A DNA stretch of 64,000 bases from Nyssa sinensis (lineage: Eukaryota; Streptophyta; Magnoliopsida; Cornales; Nyssaceae), in assembly GCA_008638375.1 (NCBI GenBank), contig CM018036.1, positions 2,330,001-2,394,000 of the forward strand, read 5' to 3'. This document shows, piece after piece, positions 43,030 to 55,688 of this stretch; the stretch's first letter is position 1, and each line of letters begins with the position of its first letter. The notes beneath the pieces are model-generated. The model was not told the origin of the DNA and did no database searches. It saw only the letters and a list, made by a program, of their open reading frames with translations. The translations under genes and the position numbers were made by a program.

Positions 43030-46000
43030 CTACCTCATTTGGAAGTTCAAATTTTTAATGCAGTAGGCATATGTGAATGCGAAGAAGACTGTGAAACCAA
43101 CCAAAACTCCAGCAACTGGTCCCATGAAGTCAGGGTCATATCCGAAATGGTCTTCCACATACCATTTAACGGTTGGGTCAGGAGACATCCCGGGCACTCT
43201 AATGGTGTCTTCCACATCTCCGTACTGTGACACAATCAATCCATAAACTGTCCATGCCACTGGGCAAATCCAGTAATACCAAACCCACCACTTGGGAATT
43301 CTCTGAATTTTGAAGAAAAACAAATATAATATCAGAATTGCGTTAACATGCAAAATTATCGGAGGACTTAACTGTCTGAGAAGAAAATAAACTTACTGGT
43401 CTGGGGATGAAGAAACCGGAGAAGAGATTGAAGAGTGCATAAAAGGCAGCTGCAAAGATAGCTGCTACTTGGTGGTTTGGTGTGACGGAAACAGTCATCA
43501 TGCCATAGTATGTAAAATAGAGGAAGGAGAAGAAGGTGACGAAGAAGAACCAGCAGAATTTAGCTGCTGCCCATTCAAAGCTCACCATGGCATACACTAT
43601 AAGCGTATAATACGTGGTTTGGACAAACACGTATGGTATTTCAGTGATTACCTACATGACAAATAACCAAAACTCATATTAATAAGATTGAATAAACTTG
43701 TGACAGATATTTGCAACCATGTAAACTTTTCAGTCATGGAAAGAAATGGTGAATTCATAATGAAGATAGGGATTAATTTACTTGTTTAGCATGAATTGAA
43801 AAATCAAAAGGAATTTTAGGAACAGAAAATTTTCAGCAAAATGTTGATATAGCATATAATGAACTATATCACTTTCCCTCACCTGTGCTATGGCATATGG
43901 TAATGCAGAATACATCCCAGCAGCTTTTTCTCGATAAAATACTGTTCTTTCAATGGCTACGATTGGCTGTACTGTCGAGCAGTTATTGATTCCAACAAAT
44001 AGAACAGCAGAGTACATGGCCCCAATAATCATGGTCAGATCAGCCGCGGTATCCCTGAACCACAGGCGAAAAGAAAAACAAGGAATTTAGGAAATGACCT
44101 TTGAGCTCTGTTAGAAATGGATTGAAAAATAAGAGAATGGATGTTGTTAGACACTGACCTTTTAGTGCCAACCTGCCAGAAAATTGTCCCCACCAATAGA
44201 GCAGCAGCTAAGGTGAAGAAATATCTAACAAGATTATAATCGGGACTTCTCCAATAAGTCCACCACTGCTTCCATAGGCAAGATTTGAATTGTCCCCATG
44301 TAGACTGAGAATACTGTGTAGGAAAGTAGAGATCTTTTGTGTTTGGTGGAGGTGTGCTTAATTCCTTCACTAGAGCCTTGTTTCGCCTGCTCATTGTCAC
44401 ATTTATTAGTTGGAGACCCATTATGTTTTATTCCCCGTTATCATTTGTTACTGTTAAAGCTAAAATTTTACTTACTGGTGCAGGGATGATGATTTGTAGT
44501 GTTCAGCAAAATCCATTCCAAGTCGACCTTCTGCTGCTACTGAGCTCACTTCTAGCATCCATGTTGCTGGATTGTATTTTTCTTTAATTTTCGGGACTCC
44601 TGGAATTGCCTGCAATAAGTAAACATCGTGTAGTATGATTATTTATAGTTCTTCCTATAAGTGGTGGGTTGGGAGAGGAAATTAGGAAAATAAAATACCT
44701 CAAAATATTCAATAATTTTGTGAGAATTCCGGCCTAATGGTCCTCCGTATATCACTTGTCCTCCTCTTTTCATTAGCAGCAGCTCATCAAATGCTTCAAA
44801 AATATCAATGCTAGGCTGATGAATTGTACAAACAACAGTTCTTCCTGTGTCCACAGTGTTTCTCACAGTCCTCATTACAATGGCTGCAGCTCTGGCATCA
44901 AGTCCAGAAGTTGGTTCATCCATGAAAATGATTGAGGGGTTAGCAACAAGCTCCACTGCTATTGTCAATCTCTTTCTTTGTTCTGTTGACAAACCAGTAA
45001 CTCCCGGAAGCCCCACGATAGCATCCTTAAGACTGTCTAGCTCAACTAACTCCATCACTTCATCTACAAAAATCTGAAAGAAAACCAAAGAGAAAAAATG
45101 TTTTAGTACTTGAAAACTAGATTAGATCCTCATAGTTTCTTTAGAAAAATATCAAGAACCATGATTTTTTTTTTTTACCATTTTTTCCTCATTGCTAACG
45201 TCTTTTGGGAGACGAAGGAAAGCAGAGTAGATCAAAGATTCTCGAACTGTGACTTGGGGTGAGTGGATATCATTCTGTTCACAGTAACCTGAAATTCTAG
45301 CAAAGGTCTCTTGTTTCTTGGGGAATCCAGATATTCTTATTTCACCTTCAATGTAACCACCTGTCTTTCTTCCTGCTAAAACATCCATCAAGGTTGTCTT
45401 TCCAGCCCCACTGACTCCCATTAGAGCAGTGAGGACACCAGGCCTAAATGCACCGGTCACTTCCCGAAGCAATTGGAGCCTGTCTTCTGTCACTCCTTGT
45501 TCCTTCATTTCCTGTTGAAATCAACAGTGTTTATTATAACTTAGTTTTTGTTACTTAGATAAGCTACATGATTATATTGAAGGAAAAATAAATGGGAGTT
45601 GAAGAGGAAAACAGATTCTTACAGCGGGCATATCCACATAGTAATTTACACTGTCAAAGGACATGGCCAGAGGAGAGAAAGGAAGAACCATTCCTCTCTT
45701 TGCAGCAACACCACCAGAGGCTTCAAGAGTGGAATCTTCATTTCTACTGAGCCCATTGGGATTGGCTCGACTGCTCATTCGTCGGATTGCCATTTCTCCT
45801 GAAAATGATATCAATCTCATTTAAGTACATCCAACACTGCTATATCCATTGTGGTTTCTAAAACTATTAGCTTGATATGTATTGTTGGCCCATTCTCAAC
45901 CGGCTTAAGCTTTTAGAGCAACTGGTGTGATCTAAAACAGTATCAGAGCTCTTGAAGGTTTTGGGTTCAAGTCTCTTCTCCGGATCGTTTGGTGCAAAGT

Positions 46001-49000
46001 TTGCACTCTTTCACTCCTCACACTGTTCACTCAGTTTTGCACTTTTTTCGGTCATTCTCCACGTGCAAAACGGGCTTGCACGTGAGGGGAGGTATTAGCT
46101 TGATATATACATTGTTGGTCCATTATTTTTCTAAGCTTTTTAGAGCAACCGGTGATCTAATAAAAACTATGAGTTTATAAGTTCATGTTTCTTACTTGAA
46201 TTGTTTCCATCTGCAGCAGATAAAGATCGAGGAAGCGAATCTCTCTTTGATCTGGTTGTTTTGATTCTTGGTGCTTCATTGGTTTCTTCCTGGTTAGCTT
46301 CCATCTCCATTGCAGCTTCTTTGGATATAATGGCTTGTGGCTTTCCAGGAGCTATTGTATTGAACAGGAGAAAATAAAAAGATTAATTACCCCCAATGAA
46401 GAGAAAAATCCATAGTTCATCTTCAACAAAATGTTAGAACTTACCATCTAAGTACATTAGGGCAAAAGTGAAGAGAACATTGAAGAGAACTGCAAACCCT
46501 AGAAGAGCTGCTGCACCAATCCAAAACCAGTCTCTTTCAGGGAAGACATCAAAGTTCTGTAACACTGCCACACCCAATCTGGTGACATTGTCTGAAGCCT
46601 GTAATGCAATTGAATTTTGTGGGAAACTTGCTTTCTTGAATGAAATAAATGTCTAATAAATTGCTTGAAAATGAAAGTAGAGTAGGGAAGAATAATAAAA
46701 ATTGCATACCAATTTGTTCATCCACCTTGGAGCAAACATCTCATTTACAGCTATGGCATTGAAGCCATAGGTCATAGGTGAAGCCCAGTAACCCCACCCC
46801 CACCACTTGGGAATTTGACCTATCACAGAGGAAGTTGATAGAGAGTGTGAAACATTCAGTTCAAGAATTTAAATAGAGAATGTGAAACATTCAGTAACAA
46901 GAATTAAAATTTTATCATCAAAGTAGGCATAACGTTGAATCACATGAAGCTTGCTTGCTTCTGTCTCATGTAGAACAAGCGGGTCATTGACTTCCCGGAT
47001 CCTTGATGACCCGATACGACCAGAAGCGACCCAAAAAATGAGAAAAACTTTGATCCTTTTTTGTGTGGTTATTTTCTAAGTTTCCTATTTGGACTAGTAT
47101 AGTATATGATTTATTAATTTCCTATTTAGATTAGTAGTCTTTAAATTCTATAAATATAGTCTAATAGACTCTTGTTAGACAACTTTTATCAATAATATTT
47201 CAATTTAGAATTTAGGAAATCATTCTTTTATTGGGTGAGTAATCATTGGATTTCAAAGATTTCGACATGTTCGATTCCTTTCATGTTTTTGTATTACACT
47301 ATTCTCTCTCTCTTCACTACTTTAAGAATTAGGGAATTTGGTCAGGCACTAACCTTTGGGAAGGATGAAACCACCAAGCATAAACACAAGGAGGAGAGTG
47401 AGAGCTCCACCAGTGTTGGCAATGATCATGGTCCTACAGACTCCAGCGGTGAGCCTAAAAATCCCAGCAGCCATTTGTTGGATCAGAAACACCAAAAGTG
47501 TTTGCTTGAAGAACCTGAAAATGGGAGAAAGATACAGCAGAGTTAATTCACATTTTCTCAGCTCCACCCTGTTTGGGGAGTGTCACATTTTCAAGAATTG
47601 ATTATTGGGTGTATTGGGTGTTTGGTAAAACTTATGAAAAAATGATTCTAACCATGCAATTTTCCTATTTAGTTTATATTGTATTTATTAAGTAATGTAC
47701 AAGTGAGTTAAAATTATTTTGAGAATCATATTTTTTTAACTTCTTTTTGTAACTGAAATTTAGTAAGTCCCATTGCAAAACTTGATTTTGAAAATTTTCT
47801 TCAAACACCATCAAAATCTTGATTGGGGTTCAAAACATGATTTTGAGGGCCCCAAACACCTTCACCAAGACCAGAATTGGTTCCGCAGATATAGATGAGC
47901 TAGTTTTAAATTTGAAGGCATACCTGCTAGCTTCAGGCGCGAAACCTATGGTGAAATAGGTCATGACCATCCAAACAATAGACTCAACGATGGAAATCGG
48001 AATTCGGAGCAAGAAAGTTGGGAGAGTGAAAGTCCAAGCTGGATGGAAAAGAAGATCTCTATGCTTGTAAAACACTGGAAGTCTCATTATAGTGAGAGAG
48101 AGCTCAGCAAAGCCATTGAACATGTTGACAATCATGGAGAACAAAAGTGCCCCAACATAAACTGCCCCATCTGCTTCATTTCTGGTATTCATTTCGGTCT
48201 TCAGAAACACAGTTGATGTGATGATAGCTATGATGATGAGTTGAATGGTCTTGAAAACATAGACAAACATGTTTCTTTTGATCAATAGCCATTCTTTGTC
48301 AAACGAGGCCTTGAGAAGCTCCTTTGCGGAGACTGAGTATTTTTTGAAGACCAGGGCTGCTTTGTGGCTTTGGGCCCTGTCGTATGGTACGGAGAGCTCG
48401 TTCTCCAGCCGCAAGCCGACATGGAAACGTTTGAATCGTCTGGCGAACTCGGTCACTGATACGTATTGGTAGGCTTTGCTTCTGTCGGCCCAGTACTGCT
48501 CTTGGTCCTTTCTTGAGGTCACCTGTGACAATTACACGTATTAATATTATGGGCCTGATAGACAGTTTTGGGCTCAGATAAGGCCGATTACGATGACGAC
48601 AGGCTCAGACCCTTGGCCTTGTGGCTTGGCTCTAACCATGGTATGACACAAGTACAAGGTGTCATATTAATGTTTTAGCTTAATGGTTGTATAAAGTGAA
48701 TACCTCTTGCAAGAAATCAGCGGTTCCCTTTCTTTCTGGACACTTGAATCCACAGCTCTCAAAGAACTCTACAATGTGCTCTCGTGGGCCCTGATAGACA
48801 ATCTGGCCTTCTGATAAGAGGATGATATCATCGAACAGATCGAACGTCTCAGGAGCCGGCTGGAGGAGGGAAATCAAGATGGTGGCCTCGGTGAGGTGCA
48901 CAATCTGCTGCAAACACTTCACGATCTGAAATGTTGTGGAGCTATCCAGTCCCGTTGATATCTCATCCATAAATAGAGTTTTAGTGGGTCCGACAATCAT

Positions 49001-49738
49001 CTCTCCTGTATTAGATCAATCATGTGGCATGATCAGAACGAAGCATAGGCAGTCATGTAACAAATCACTACTTCACCAAGACAATATCAAACTCATTTAT
49101 GATTTTTTTTTTTCTCAACTTGTTTTAATTTGGATTTGAAATTTTTTTTTCTCACATTTTATGGTTTAAAATTAAAATTTTACCATGCAATGGCCATTAA
49201 TTCATCTACTAATCCTTTATTATTGATCCATTTTTTGGATTTATTGTTTAAGAAATAAAATATTATTGAAATCATTAACTGATTAATAGACCCAAGAGTT
49301 ACCAGATCAAGAAAAAAAAAGCTTAATACTATGGTAATATGAAGAAATTTCATGATTGTTCAAATCAAATTCTGATATGTGTCATTTATTTAAATTATAA
49401 TATCATCATGAAGTCATTTATGTCACATTTCTGAAACTAATATGCATAACTAATGCAATTCTCCTATATATATATGTACACATATATATAGTTGGAGGGT
49501 GTTTACCAACCAACCTCAATCATCCATATCGTATGGATTACAAAATGACTTTTCCTATTAATTGTCTCAATTCATTTATGTCGGCTAAACAACTCATATA
49601 TTCCAATCAAATTACATATATGATTTTATGAAAATAAAAATTAATGACTTATATATTTTAAATTAGAGCATTATCGTAAAAGTTATTTATATCATATGTC
49701 TGAAACTCTAGAATTATTTTTTATTACTTTAGACTTAC

Positions 49739-49804
<66 letters not shown>

Positions 49805-52800
49805 GGGGGGGGGGGGGGGGTGTTACCAACCAACTTCTTAGTTATGTCACATGTTGTGTATATTCGCGCATGCAAGCTTAGTGTGGTTGGTGAAGTAGAA
49901 TAAGTTACTTAGCAATAGAATAACTAAAGGGGGCTTAATCTTCTCAGAGCGTGGGGTGGTTGCTTTTGTCAAAGTTGTTGTTGTTTTTTTTTTTAAATTA
50001 TATTTGACTTCTTTGTGGCCTTAGAAATAACACAAATGCTTCATCTTCTGCAAGACTAACCTATCACACCTACCATGATGAGAAAGATGGATTAGTTTGG
50101 TGGTTCAACTTTTGGATTAGGTCAATTCATGCTTTTAATCCTCTCACTTTCAACTTTGAGATTTTATATATTTATCAAAACTTAATGGTTTAGTTTCTGA
50201 TTAGTGTTTACATGCTTCCCTTTTGTACTATGACAACAGGGTCTCTTATGTATGGTTAATGTGGAAAAATTTACAATATAAGTTAGGTTGAGGCTGAGGC
50301 ATGCAGAACGTGGGGAAAATTTTAGGTGAATCGGATTTTTTTGACCAAGTCACCCCCAATTTTAGAAAATTAACTAATGAGGGATCCGGACCATAAAATA
50401 AGGGTTGGGAGCAAAAATATTGAAGTTAAAATTTGAAAGGTTTTCCTGTAAAAATATAAACAATTTGGGGTCGGGGTCGGGTCGGGGGCAATGCCTAATT
50501 TTTTTTTTAAAAAAAATTCAATAGAAATTATTGGTAAAAAAATAATATTTTAAAATTTTGTTTGGCAGGCCCTCTAGCTCCCTCGGAATCTCCTTCTACA
50601 GTTAACGTTTATGTAATTAGATAGAAATTCCAAAAAAATAATCTATTTTTCTCTCAAAATTTCATAAACTTTTAAGTAAACCAGGTTTATTGACCAAGTT
50701 CAAAGGTCATCCCCAATTTCAGAATCCCGTTAATTAGTGGCAGATTCATACTATACATTAAAGGGTGGGATAAAAAATACGAAAGTTAAATTTTAAGAAG
50801 GTTTCTTGTAAAAATATGAAAAATTTGGATACGAGAAAATAAATACAAATTTTACTGATAAAATTTAAATTAATATCGAGAACAAATGTAATAACCTGTT
50901 GTCACTCGTTTTTTCTGACCACCGGAAATTCCTCGTTGCATTTCATCCCCAACAATGGTGTCACGGCAAATATCAAGCCCCAATATCTGGAAATTTACAG
51001 AGAACACGTTAGGGTTGCTTATCACATTTCTTAGTATAATTACTACATTTTCTATTTGGAAATTTGAAAATACTTTGAGGGTGAATTGGTAAATTTGATC
51101 CTTAATGAAATGGTTGTCCACCAAACAATGCATCAAGACAAAATAGACCGGGGTCTTCATTGTCCACCAACATAGCTGGACAGGCCAGCAGTAGGTAAGT
51201 TGAGATTTTTGACCCCATAAAAAAAGTAGAGAAAGGTACGTTGGTGGTGACTTGTCAACACCTAATTTAATTCAATCAATCTAGGCCAGTACATATATAC
51301 GTACGTACGTGTGTGTATATATTTATATATACACATACATACATATCTAAGTTAAGGTGTAGAAAGTCTCCAACTTACCTTGAGAGTGTAAGTCAGTAAT
51401 GAGACTGCTTTCAATTCCTTTCATTGCAGTCGCCTGATAATGCAAAAATTGTACAAAGTTAAAAAAAAAAATTGAAAAAAGTAAAAAGCATTTGGATGAT
51501 TGAGAGACTATGGAAAAGGAATAATGCTAGTCTTATTTTTATATTTTATTAAAAATATTTATTTTTATGAATTGTCAGTATTATATAAATTGAATATCAC
51601 ATCACATGACAACTCTTGAATGTAAACATTTTTGATAAAGTTTTTAAGTAAACCTAGTATTATTGATGAAAAATAATATATTTATACATATATATATATA
51701 TGTGTGAATGTACTTAGCCCATTATATTCAATTGAATAACTTAACACGTCTTCTTTTAATTATTTAATTACCTTCATGAAAAGATCGACCTCCGTCTCAG
51801 GGATAACTCCAGCATCCTTTTCTCTTCTTGCCAGCTCACTTAGGAGTTCTATAAATAATTCATCATTTAAAAACAAATGTAATCAAAACAAAACATTGGA
51901 AGCAGCAGGAGCAGCAACAACAATAATAATTAATTAATAAGGAGCTTTAAGGTTTTAATGAAGTACCATATCGAGAGCCGACCCCCTGGCACCTTGCTGA
52001 GAAATCTAGGGTTTCTTTCACAGTCATTTCTCCTATGTGAACATCATTTTGGCTAATGTATGCTGATGTCTTTTTTGGTACAAATTCATTCAGCCGATGC
52101 CCATTGTAAGTGATCTCTCCTTTAACCTGTTCCACATATTCTTACAATTAATTACTATATTATTGTTATATATATATATATATATATATATTGCTTCTTC
52201 TAACTTTCAACATTTTCTGCAAATCAAAGTCTTGGAGACTTGTAACCCACCTTTAAACTTGGGTCCAACTTTCCAGCCAGCGCCAATAAAAGGGTTGTCT
52301 TCCCAGAGGATGGTGGACCCTAACAGAAGGGCCATCCTATAATACAAGTAATTAAGGTTACTTAAATACCAATTATATATAATTAGGCATCCTAAAAAAA
52401 AGAATTAGAGAATAAAAAAGGGAAGCAAGAAAAAAAAAGACTTTTATAGCATCTTTCTTCCAAGTTTAATCTTGATTTTTTTTTAAATTTTTTATGAAAT
52501 CATGTTCCGTCCAAATGAAAAACTACCAAAATTTAAAAATTACATGTAAGATTAATTTTTTTTCTCCTAGTATGAGCAATCAAATTTCAATAACATTCGT
52601 TTATTAAAAATAAATAAAATTAGGTAACCAAATTAGGGTATATCAAGTATATCTCTTTTTAAATTTACCTTGATGGTTTTATAATACCAGAGGCATCTTT
52701 TAGAATTGTGAGTTTTGTTCTTTCAGCCAGTCTGATGCCAATCAGACCCAGAACTGACTCGGCAATGTTTCGGGCAGCGTTTGGCAGGGAGGGAAGAGCT

Positions 52801-53333
52801 CTATCGCCAATGTAGCAATTAGCTTCAATGTTTAAATGTTCAAACCTAACTTCAACAGTTGGGAGATTGACTCCAACCCTGCAATCACAAGAAAACCAAA
52901 TAAGTAATAGTTTAGGACTGAGTTAAAATTGCTTGATTTTTGACTCAGTAAAGATGACTCAGCTATATAAACATCAACAGTGTCAAAATCATTCTAATTA
53001 ATCACGAGTTTGATGATTAAGACAATTAAAATTGACTTTTTTCCTTTAATTTTTCTTGTCATGTATGCAACTTCGGATTCAAGACAGATTTAATCACAAA
53101 ACAAAATTCAAAATGACTAACTGTTTGAGGTTGACTTATGATTTGATTAAGTTAATAAAAAATCTTATAAAAATCACTAATCACTATTCCAAAAGAGTGA
53201 GGAAGAAGAAGAAGAGTGTCGCATTTGATTCCCTTTAGAGTAAAAGATGTGCATGAAAAATAGTCTCATTGGTTTTGTTGTCTGTTTTTGCTGAAAATTA
53301 CAATATTGATAGAGACCAAATGAATTGGAGAGA

Positions 53334-53374
<41 letters not shown>

Positions 53375-54654
53375 ATTGAATTGTTCAACAAATTTAGCAA
53401 TTAATATTAATGTGTACTTGCTGGTGGGACATGATCGACAAAACAGATATCAACTTAGAAAATAAGAAAAACTTGAGTCCATTAGCATCAACCATTATTG
53501 AACTTTCTTTGCTTAAATTGCTTGCAAATTCCCACTAACAAGGACAAGAATATGTAGGATCTGAACTGGCAATTTTCTCCCTCAAGTTTTATTTTTATTT
53601 TTCAAATATGTCTTTTAAATTTATATTCCCCCCCCCCCCCCTCCAATTTTTTTAACACAATACCCTTATTTTAATTTGATATTATAATGAAATTTTATTG
53701 ACTTTTTTGAATTTTTTTATAACTTAAAATATTTTTTTAGATTTCTTTCTTTAATTAGATATCTTATCTAATTTGTAAATTTTTTTTATATTAATAAATT
53801 TAGTTTCTTATCAAACATATTATCAATTAATATTAATTTTTTGTATTTTTAATTGTTAAATTTATGATCAAACAATAACAAAAAAATCAATTACTCTTAA
53901 AGTAAATTTCTGATGTTGTCCCGGCCACTAAAACAATGACTTATCTTCTTTCTTTTACAATTTTATGTTCTATTCGATCATAGAGGGGATGAGAGAGAAA
54001 AAGCATGCAGCTACAAAACAAAAATAAAATTTAATACTTTTTTACTGCATGTTATAAAGAAGTTGTTTATAAAAACTTATAAAAAATTTAAAATTTTGTA
54101 AAAATTTACAATTTTATATAAATAATGATATGAAATAACTATTTTACTAAATAACTTATATTGAAAGCAGCTGTGCATAGTCTCTTTCCTCAGCAAAAAT
54201 AAGTAGGTAGAAAGAAGTAAAATTAAGAAAGGAAAGAGAATACTAAAAACACTAACATTAAAATATTCATGAAACTTACTTATCAATTCGATTTCGAAAC
54301 TTTTTCAAGAACTTCTCATTATCTTCCTCTGTGGCCTTAAAAAGCCTTTCAATGAATTGCTGTCGATCATTCATGTCCAGCTTTCTCACATCGACTTCCT
54401 TGTGTACAACGTTATTGTTATTTCCATTGTCCAGGAAAGATTTCATGATACTTGTTCGGAGACGATTGTAGGTGGGCAGCTTTTCAATGGCGGCCCATCT
54501 CAGAGCTTCTTCGTCTTCGTCGGCACGAATGCTCCGTCTGTTGTTTGTAACTACTCCCAAACACATCTTCCATGCTCCAACTCGCCCTGCTTGCACTCCT
54601 ACTCATGTTTCTGCTAGCTCGCCTTGCCGGAGCTGGCACCTTCTCTCCCTCCAT
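43030..54654 (-). CDS. ABCG29: Full-size PDR-type ABCG transporter, 21 exons, three frameshifts
   Basis: A plasma-membrane exporter with NBD1-TMD1-NBD2-TMD2, of the ABCG29/35/36 clade. Exon starts are 54654, 52878, 52336, 52126, 51848, 51433, 50986, 49005, 48522, 47514, 46819, 46598, 46351, 45798, 45511, 45073, 44609, 44386, 44054, 43651 and 43302, with the stop at 43030. It begins [20 protein letters not shown]. Motifs seen are [37 protein letters not shown] (second Walker A), [24 protein letters not shown] and TIHQPS. Membrane segments lie in exons 9-12 and 18-21. Corrected length would be 1492 residues, normal for the family. Exons 1 (at 54549-54550), 3 (at 52318-52320, inside the first Walker A) and 6 (near 51391) each carry one extra base relative to the family frame. 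Exons 7-21 are clean. It is either a recent pseudogene or carries sequence errors. Confidence 0.9.
45865..46162 (+). mobile_element. Short TRIM-like element in ABCG intron 13
   Basis: Direct repeats 45865-45939 and 46093-46162 share TATTAGCTTGATAT, TTGTTGG-CCATT and TTAGAGCAAC-GGTG. After the first lies AGTATCAGAGCTC, a decayed Met-tRNA primer site. Before the second lies the purine tract GAGGGGAGG. AAAAC flanks both sides (45860-45864, 46163-46167). The expected terminal TG has become TA in both repeats. Confidence 0.72.
49739..49820 (+). repeat. Compound (AT)n(AG)nG18 tract in ABCG intron 7
   Basis: About 11 AT units, about 20 AG units, then 18 G. On the minus strand it reads C18(CT)n(AT)n, the same order as the tracts at 20211 and 60407. 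Confidence 0.95.
51522..51662. mobile_element. MITE, family 1, copy B (ABCG intron 5)
   Basis: It starts TAATGCTAGTCTTATTTTTA, continues with ATGAATTGTCAGTATTATAT, and ends CCTAGTATTA. The left arm matches the right arm of the element at 10745-10910 read on the opposite strand. Confidence 0.65.
53628..53641 (+). repeat. C14 homopolymer in ABCG intron 1
   Basis: Fourteen consecutive C in an otherwise AT-rich intron. Confidence 0.95.
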
Positions 54655-54663
54655 TTTCTTTCT

Positions 54664-54780
54664 CTGAAATGAATTTAAAGAAAATGAAACATACCCATAT
54701 CATTAGAATCAGAAACAAATTTAGAATAAAGAGAAAAAGAGAAGGAAAACATTGTAAAACTCATGAAAAGCAGCTCTTAC
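54664..54780 (-). other. Predicted 5'-leader intron of the ABCG gene
   Basis: On the minus strand a donor AAGTAAGAGC (GT at 54780-54779) and an acceptor CATTTCAG (ending 54664) bracket 117 AT-rich bases just upstream of the ATG at 54654. Inferred from splice signals only. Confidence 0.45.
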
Positions 54781-54919
54781 TTAATTGGTTGTCTTTGAAT
54801 GATAGTATAGGAGAGAAGATGAGTGCTCTCTTTTAGAGAGAAGAGATGAGTTCTCTCTTGGGAAGAGAGGGAAAGAGAGAGGAGTTAAAATGGTTTTGAG
54901 TATGAAACAAAGTTCTGTA

Positions 54920-54926
54920 TTTTATA
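54920..54926 (-). promoter_or_regulatory. TATA box candidate of the ABCG gene
   Basis: CTATAAAATAC on the minus strand is followed downstream by an AG/CT-rich leader. A second candidate, TATATAAATAC, lies near 55100. Confidence 0.4.
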
Positions 54927-55688
54927 GAGAGAAGAGGGTCGTTGGTGGTGAATGGAAAACTCTATCTTCCTTTGTTATATTTTCTTTGCAACAGTTTTTG
55001 AAATGGTCTCTCTGATCGACTCTCTCTCTTTTATTGTGAAGAAAGAGATCAGAGAGGAAATGGTGGGTTGAGTCCATTTGTGAGAGAAGATTGAGAGTAT
55101 TTATATACGAAGAGAAAAAGAGAGGGAGGCTGGGGGCTGGAGAGGCTGCTATTTCCTGGCTGGTGGGATGAGGTTTTTGTTAGAATTTTCTTTTGTGTAA
55201 TGCGGAAAAATAAGAATAATTATTGGTCAAAGATGATCAGCCAAACGCACCGGTACCTGTGAGTCTGTGACATACGGACGTTCGTGGCACAGTCACGCGT
55301 TTTTCACCGTGTGAAATTTTCAATTTTACCATCTGTTCACCTGCACGTCACGTGACATAAAGAAATATCCCACAGTGGTCGGTCCCCTTTTAATCAGGGC
55401 CATAAAACGAAATCGGAACTCGGTTGAGTCTAGTTTAAGATTGACTCGTTTAATTATTTATATGAATAATATTTGGCTTCAATTTGGCACCTTTTAATTA
55501 TAATTTATTATTTATGTAATATATTTTTATTTTTTTGTATTATTTAATATTTAAAAATAAATAATTATATGATAATCATGTAATTACATATGTGATATGT
55601 TGTGATGGAAACATGTGCCTAAGTAAAAAATGTTTCTTTTATCTTATTTAGAAACAAATATATTATATTTTATATATATATATATATA

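Noticed and set aside
45941..45973. GGGTTCAAGTC looked like a tRNA B box
   Set aside because: It is part of the TRIM leader after the primer site. No tRNA fold is possible.
46960..47250. Possible solo LTR in ABCG intron 10 (TATAAATA and CAATAATA blocks)
   Set aside because: It has a promoter-like layout, but I could not find terminal TG...CA ends or a target duplication.
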